Below, piece by piece: positions 59,773-64,000 of a stretch of DNA of 64,000 bases. The notes below the pieces were generated by a model. The model was not told the DNA's origin. It worked only from the letters and a program-made list of their open reading frames with translations, and ran no database searches. Position 1 is the first letter of the stretch, and every line of letters starts with the position of its first letter. A program made the translations under genes and the position numbers. Source of the stretch: Paenibacillus massiliensis subsp. panacisoli DSM 21345 (GTDB lineage Bacteria > Bacillota > Bacilli > Paenibacillales > Paenibacillaceae); NCBI RefSeq assembly GCF_000426545.1, contig NZ_AUFO01000017.1:1-64000 (forward strand). Direction: 5' to 3'.

Positions 59773-61740
59773 ATGAGTTATTCATATGAAATATTTGACC
59801 TCTTTAAAAAAGTTGCAGTTGAGAGAGGTTTGGATCAATCATTTATTGATAGTATTTTAAAAGACATTTATGTTGAACCAACGAAATCATTCAGAACAGT
59901 ACAATTTGGTTTGAAGGTTAGTGGGCTAAAGTTCCCATTAGAGTTTCATTCAGATAAAGAAAGCAAGATTTTTGAAATAAGAGGAATAAATACTCGATAC
60001 AAAACTACCTCACTTATAATCATGGGGATTCTAATGGGTTGCGACTGGAGTAGCCAAACAATATTCTTAAATAACTACAAATTAGAAAGTCAGATAGAAG
60101 AGGTTAAAGGGTATTTTTTCAATAATGCAATAAGTATTGAAATGTATTTGAAAAATGAAGAAGAAGAACTTCTTTTCCTAAAGAGGGAGAATTATCTCGA
60201 GGTAATAGTTTCAGGAGAAGTTGAATTTAAAAGATCGCTAAAAAATTATGAACTTGATATGCAAGAGTACCAGCTTTTTACATCGAAACTATTTAAAGTT
60301 CAGTTTATTTCAAAGGGGCGAGATTTTGTTACCCAGGTTCATTATGAAATATTAGAAAGCATAACATCGAGTTTTGATTACTTAACTAGAAGCGGTAGAG
60401 AAGTTCTCAGTAACTTTATGTCCAAAAAGCAAAGGAAAATCTATTCTAAATCACTAAAAGAATACGAGAATGAACTTGTTTTACTACTCTCATTAAAAAA
60501 GCTTATAAATGAATTTAAAAAAAACAATCCTGAAATCAATGATTTGGATATCTATGAACAAATAGATAAATTTAAGGAAAACGAGGAAAGACTCAGACAG
60601 TTACAAGAAGAGGAGGATGGAGTTAATTCTAAATTAAAGGAGTTAGTCCATCAGAGGCATGGACTGCTTGAAGAAGGATTAAATGATGGAAATGACGTAA
60701 TAAAATCCCCCTCACATTGGGAAAACCCTGTGAGAAATTTAGAACAGATACTTGAATCAGTCGAAAAACTTGAAGGAACGGACCTTGTTCCTATGTACAT
60801 TGAATTACAGGGTAATTCGGTCATTAATGTAAATGACTCGAATGATTTCAAAAAATTTATTGAACTAATAAATACTCGTCAAACAGGGGCTGCTAACTAT
60901 TTTGATTATAGAGAAAAATATGTGAGGTTATCAGAAATAAACAAATTTATTGAAATGGAAAGAGCGAACGCGTCTGTTATTGCTTATGAAATAAACCGAC
61001 TAGTGGGTTTAATTAGAAAGACCGAAGAATTAACTATATCAGTAAATACCGATGTGAAATCTCTTCTACCAAAAATTAAGAGTATTCGAATGTTAATGAG
61101 TAAGGGGAATATTTCAGAGACAGGCGATATAGAAGAAATTTCAAAGCAGACAGAGCAGAGAATAGAAGAGATTAATTACATTATTTCGGATATAAAGTCT
61201 GCTAATAGTAAAGATGAATATATACCGTATGAAATACTGAATTCAATCTTATTTGAATTTAATTCAGTTAAAAGTTTGCTTGTTGAGAAAAGTGGTAACA
61301 AAAGTAATTTTAATAGCTCCATCAAAGAAACGGCTGAAGAGTCATTCCTTTATACGGAAGTTGTAGAGTTGTTCAATAACTTAATGAAGGAAAGATGTAA
61401 ATATTACTATCAAGTTACAGATGATATAGTAACTAGTATTGAATTGAAGTCATACGATTTTGAATCCAGAATGTTAACAACCTTAGATGGGGATGAGATA
61501 AGTGCACGATATGGATTAAGTGGAGGAATCGATTCGGCAATGACTGTAAGAAGTTTAGCTTCTCCTAACACTGATTCCAAATATGGAACTGTCATTTTAG
61601 TAGACGAATGGGGAGATGTATCAGATAAATTGGCTAAAGAAGTTTATAATACCCTTTATGAAATTAACCAATTGAGTTTTGGATTATTTGTGGAAGTATC
61701 AGAAGAAGAGCAGGCAGTGGTACATTGTATAGATGGGTAG
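59773..61740 (+). CDS. SMC/ABC-like ATPase of the SIR2 operon
   Basis: 655 residues. N-terminal GINTRYKTTS (71-80) fits a Walker A with Tyr in place of the usual second Gly. Coiled-coil-rich segments follow (about 215-300 and 390-490). The C-terminal LSGGIDSA (582-589) is the ABC signature and VILVDEWGD (607-615) the Walker B. This head-coil-head plan is that of SMC/RecN-like proteins, as in Lamassu or ABC-three-component systems. Start follows GAGGTT, 15 bases after the previous stop. Confidence 0.72.
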   Translation: MSYSYEIFDLFKKVAVERGLDQSFIDSILKDIYVEPTKSFRTVQFGLKVSGLKFPLEFHSDKESKIFEIRGINTRYKTTSLIIMGILMGCDWSSQTIFLNNYKLESQIEEVKGYFFNNAISIEMYLKNEEEELLFLKRENYLEVIVSGEVEFKRSLKNYELDMQEYQLFTSKLFKVQFISKGRDFVTQVHYEILESITSSFDYLTRSGREVLSNFMSKKQRKIYSKSLKEYENELVLLLSLKKLINEFKKNNPEINDLDIYEQIDKFKENEERLRQLQEEEDGVNSKLKELVHQRHGLLEEGLNDGNDVIKSPSHWENPVRNLEQILESVEKLEGTDLVPMYIELQGNSVINVNDSNDFKKFIELINTRQTGAANYFDYREKYVRLSEINKFIEMERANASVIAYEINRLVGLIRKTEELTISVNTDVKSLLPKIKSIRMLMSKGNISETGDIEEISKQTEQRIEEINYIISDIKSANSKDEYIPYEILNSILFEFNSVKSLLVEKSGNKSNFNSSIKETAEESFLYTEVVELFNNLMKERCKYYYQVTDDIVTSIELKSYDFESRMLTTLDGDEISARYGLSGGIDSAMTVRSLASPNTDSKYGTVILVDEWGDVSDKLAKEVYNTLYEINQLSFGLFVEVSEEEQAVVHCIDG

Positions 61741-62704
61741 TGAGAGCATGGTGGATATAGAATTGCTTGAAGAAATATTTAAAAAAAGTAATGAACAAAT
61801 ATTTAAACTTGATCCTTTGCCCTGGACCGATGAGAAGGTGGTTTTTAAAAATATTAGTACATTTACAAAAAGAAGAATAAGTGTGAAGGGAGTAAGGAAA
61901 CTTCTAAAGAAAGATGCCACTTTCGATGCTGTTTCATACGATAGGCTGGTAGAACATCACTTGATTGCTGAAATAACCAATTCTGAAATCTATGTTGTTA
62001 TAACTGAATATGGAATCCTTTATCTGAATGTTATTTTATCTGGTCTAGCAAATGATCATTATACAGCAGTAAAAGTATCAAGGGAGTATTTTGTGAAATG
62101 TGCGGCGGATATTACAAAACGGAAGTGTGAAGCAGTTTTTTCAATTGATATAAGCCCACAAGAGGCGGTATTATCGCTCTTCTTACTTCTGAATGGCACT
62201 AATTCTTATGGGAGTGCATTCCAGCTCCATGTAAATCCAAAAGGAGAATATTTACATGGGGTAACTATTATCAATGAAATAAACAGTTTGTTTATTGAAC
62301 TTACTGGAGATGATCAAGAAACTTTAATCAAGGATGAAAAAGAATTTCGAAATGTAATTGGGAGAAATGGTAAGAACGGAAGATTAGCTAAAGCATTTCC
62401 TGACATTTACCAAAGAGAAGATGGGAAAATATGGTTTGATATAGAGGGTTATCAAACGAAAGAAAGTGACCTGATCTCATTAAGAAGCATGATTACGGAA
62501 ATCATGAAAGTATTATCAAAGGATTATTCTTACGGATTAGTATGCACAAGATTAGTGAAAATTGTGGAAAAATATATGATAAATAACCCAATTGAGCCTT
62601 ATATACTAAAGGATGTATTCTCAGGGTTAAATAAATTTGATCATTTAATTAATTTACACATCGTTACGAAAGATATAGAACTGAGTACAGAAGAGCCTAA
62701 GTAA
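61733..62704 (+). CDS. 323-residue partner protein, unknown
   Basis: Overlaps the ATPase gene by 8 bases, so it is translated in coupling; an alternative ATG at 61748 would make it 318. The N-terminal region (KGVRKLLKKDATFDAVSYDRLVEHHLIAE...) looks like a winged-helix; the remainder is mixed and has no known motif. By position it could be the middle or accessory component of the ABC-three-component plan. Confidence 0.5.
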   Translation: MGSESMVDIELLEEIFKKSNEQIFKLDPLPWTDEKVVFKNISTFTKRRISVKGVRKLLKKDATFDAVSYDRLVEHHLIAEITNSEIYVVITEYGILYLNVILSGLANDHYTAVKVSREYFVKCAADITKRKCEAVFSIDISPQEAVLSLFLLLNGTNSYGSAFQLHVNPKGEYLHGVTIINEINSLFIELTGDDQETLIKDEKEFRNVIGRNGKNGRLAKAFPDIYQREDGKIWFDIEGYQTKESDLISLRSMITEIMKVLSKDYSYGLVCTRLVKIVEKYMINNPIEPYILKDVFSGLNKFDHLINLHIVTKDIELSTEEPK

Positions 62705-63543
62705 TTTCAAAGAACTAATCAGTTGTAAAGGGGATTGCTCTAAGGCTCACCTCAATTTGACCAAAAGTTAAACACCTCTAAGATTGTCTCTGTGTCTGAC
62801 GACAGGGTTGATTTTCTTGGAGGTGTTTTAATCACTAAAAGCCATATTACGATTTAACTATTATTTTAAACCGAGGCGTTAGAGGAGGAATTTTGCTCGT
62901 TTCTTCACTTGCTTTTCGAATTTTTTCTATCGTTTTCCTGGCAAATGTTTAGGCCGATCTGAATAGCTTTGGCAGTATGATATTACAGTTAGAATCAGTG
63001 TACCACGACGGATACACATCTTTTACGTGAACTGGTGTAACTACACGAAATTAGAACTGCCGACCATATTTTTCGTTACTTATCACTATGTTTGATCTTA
63101 TCCCCTCAAGCAAAGAAAGAATAGGACAGGTCAAATTACTAGAACGAAGCCCTTGTCAGGCAGAAACTGGATGCAAGACGAAAAGGGAAGTCAAGTGAAA
63201 ATCTTTGTTCTGAAAAGTTCAAAGTTGAGCTAAACTAGATGATGCGTAAATTAAAAAGAAGTTCGTTACAACAAGTATATGACATGCAAGTGTAGTGTTC
63301 ACATGGTCGAAAAAAAGAGAAAAGAGTTGATTTTGGAGTCACGGTAACTCCTCAAGATGCTGAAAGGAGTGAGGTGAAATTTAATCAAAATGATATACAT
63401 GTAGACTGTGGCCCTTATTTTCCAATGTCTCATTAACCAGGGAACTAAAGCCTTTACATCTACACGCCGATAAAGAAAGGATATAGGCAATTTTTCTCGA
63501 ATTATGTCTAATATAAGTTAATGCACATTCTTGGAGGAACAGC
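62705..63543. other. 839-bp gene-poor stretch of the island
   Basis: After the operon terminator no open frame of confidence is seen. The sequence is not low-complexity but translates to broken frames, as in decayed mobile DNA. No inverted ends or transposase motifs can be supported. Confidence 0.5.
62769..62830 (+). terminator. Terminator after SIR2/ATPase operon
   Basis: AAACACCTCTAAGA pairs with TCTTGGAGGTGTTT through a loop of about 30 bases, ending in TTTT. It closes the operon. Confidence 0.75.
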
Positions 63544-64000
63544 ATGTTACCCAACGAACTTTCTAACATTTTTCGAAACAAACAAAAATCCTATAAGATG
63601 GTTCTTATTCTGTCCCTCATCGACGAATATGAAGAAAGCCACAATCTAGTATTTCCGCTCAACAAAATTGCTGAGCGGTTTTTGGCTTATTATCGACATC
63701 ATAGTAGTGCGGGAAATCCAGTGGATGCTCCACCCCAAAGGGAAGCTTCCGCTTGGAGGGGTTATACGCTAGCCCAGACGAGATCGCTGCTTAAAACACC
63801 GATAGATGCGCTATCATCTATACTTGAATTTAACAACGATCAGCAAATCATTACTTTTAAGTTATCCATTAAAAATCAGCTGAATGACAATGTTATTCAG
63901 AAATTAAAAGAACATGCACTAAATGAGTTAGACAGCTATAACAACCAACTGGTAGCCAACCAGCAAGTAGCAGTATTTTCACTTCAAGATACCTTATCAG
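63544..64000 (+). CDS. Unknown island protein, cut by window end
   Basis: An open frame of 152 codons from an ATG with GGAGG 6 bases upstream continues to the last base. MLPNELSNIFRNKQKSYKMV begins it; the early SYKMVLILSLIDE pattern is faintly like N-termini of HNH-endonuclease or restriction-linked proteins. I cannot assign it. It is A/T-rich like its neighbours. Confidence 0.6.
   Translation, partial: MLPNELSNIFRNKQKSYKMVLILSLIDEYEESHNLVFPLNKIAERFLAYYRHHSSAGNPVDAPPQREASAWRGYTLAQTRSLLKTPIDALSSILEFNNDQQIITFKLSIKNQLNDNVIQKLKEHALNELDSYNNQLVANQQVAVFSLQDTLS

Noticed and set aside
62840..63290. Insertion-sequence remnant
   Set aside because: Frames are broken and no transposase motif or terminal inverted repeat pair could be supported.

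Overview
The window is a Gram-positive Firmicutes chromosome segment, almost certainly from a nitrogen-fixing Paenibacillus. This rests on strong AGGAGG-type ribosome binding sites, a complete Bacillus-style purine operon, the compact nine-gene nif cluster nifB-H-D-K-E-N-X-hesA-nifV known from diazotrophic Paenibacillus, and yerB/yerC/dgkB/rlmCD homologues in the order seen in Bacillus relatives. Bases 1 to about 54,200 look like core genome of moderate G+C. From about 54,200 to the end the sequence becomes strikingly A/T-rich and gene content changes to nucleases, a methylase and a SIR2/ABC-ATPase operon, so this part is an acquired defence-type island.

Layout. 1-341: 3' end of 23S rRNA, 5S rRNA and terminator. 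581-4040: FapR-type operator, fabH and topB. 4315-8223: an AraC regulator divergent from a glycoside (GPH) symporter, followed by a ROK sugar kinase, with CcpA-like cre sites between regulator and symporter. 8280-9430: a 45-residue unknown protein, a DUF1294 membrane protein and a UspA protein. 9595-23883: the purine operon purE-K-B-C-S-Q-L-F-M-N-H-D, preceded by a PurBox pair, a promoter and a guanine riboswitch with a clear terminator/antiterminator. 24146-34969: the nif cluster under a sigma-A-like promoter. 35448-50197: a mixed block with an MhqD-like esterase, ilvA, an AraC regulator, membrane proteins, an alpha/beta hydrolase, a DODA dioxygenase, DoxX, yerB-like lipoprotein, phosphate transporter (DUF47 protein plus Pit) with Pho boxes, corA, a YqfQ-like protein, yerC and a CbiX-type chelatase. 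50792-54055: dgkB and rlmCD. 54328-64000: the A/T-rich island.

How the genes work together. The pur operon converts PRPP to IMP; it is controlled at initiation (PurR-type boxes) and by attenuation (guanine aptamer). The nif cluster supplies the MoFe nitrogenase structural proteins (HDK), the FeMo-cofactor scaffold and assembly proteins (B, E, N, X) and homocitrate (V), with the HesA protein typical of Paenibacillus. It lies directly between purD and the yerB-yerC-dgkB-rlmCD block, which suggests insertion next to an ancestral pur-yer neighbourhood.

The most novel part is the island operon at 57269-62704: a SIR2-type NAD-hydrolase domain, a downstream frame with helical and beta-propeller-like character that is joined to SIR2 across an 11-A tract, an SMC/ABC-like ATPase with an unusual Walker A, and a 323-residue partner. 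It resembles ABC-three-component (Lamassu-like) anti-phage systems in plan but I cannot match it to a described type. A second general feature is that many core spacers carry short tandem repeats of differing sequence but similar unit length (12-22 bp).
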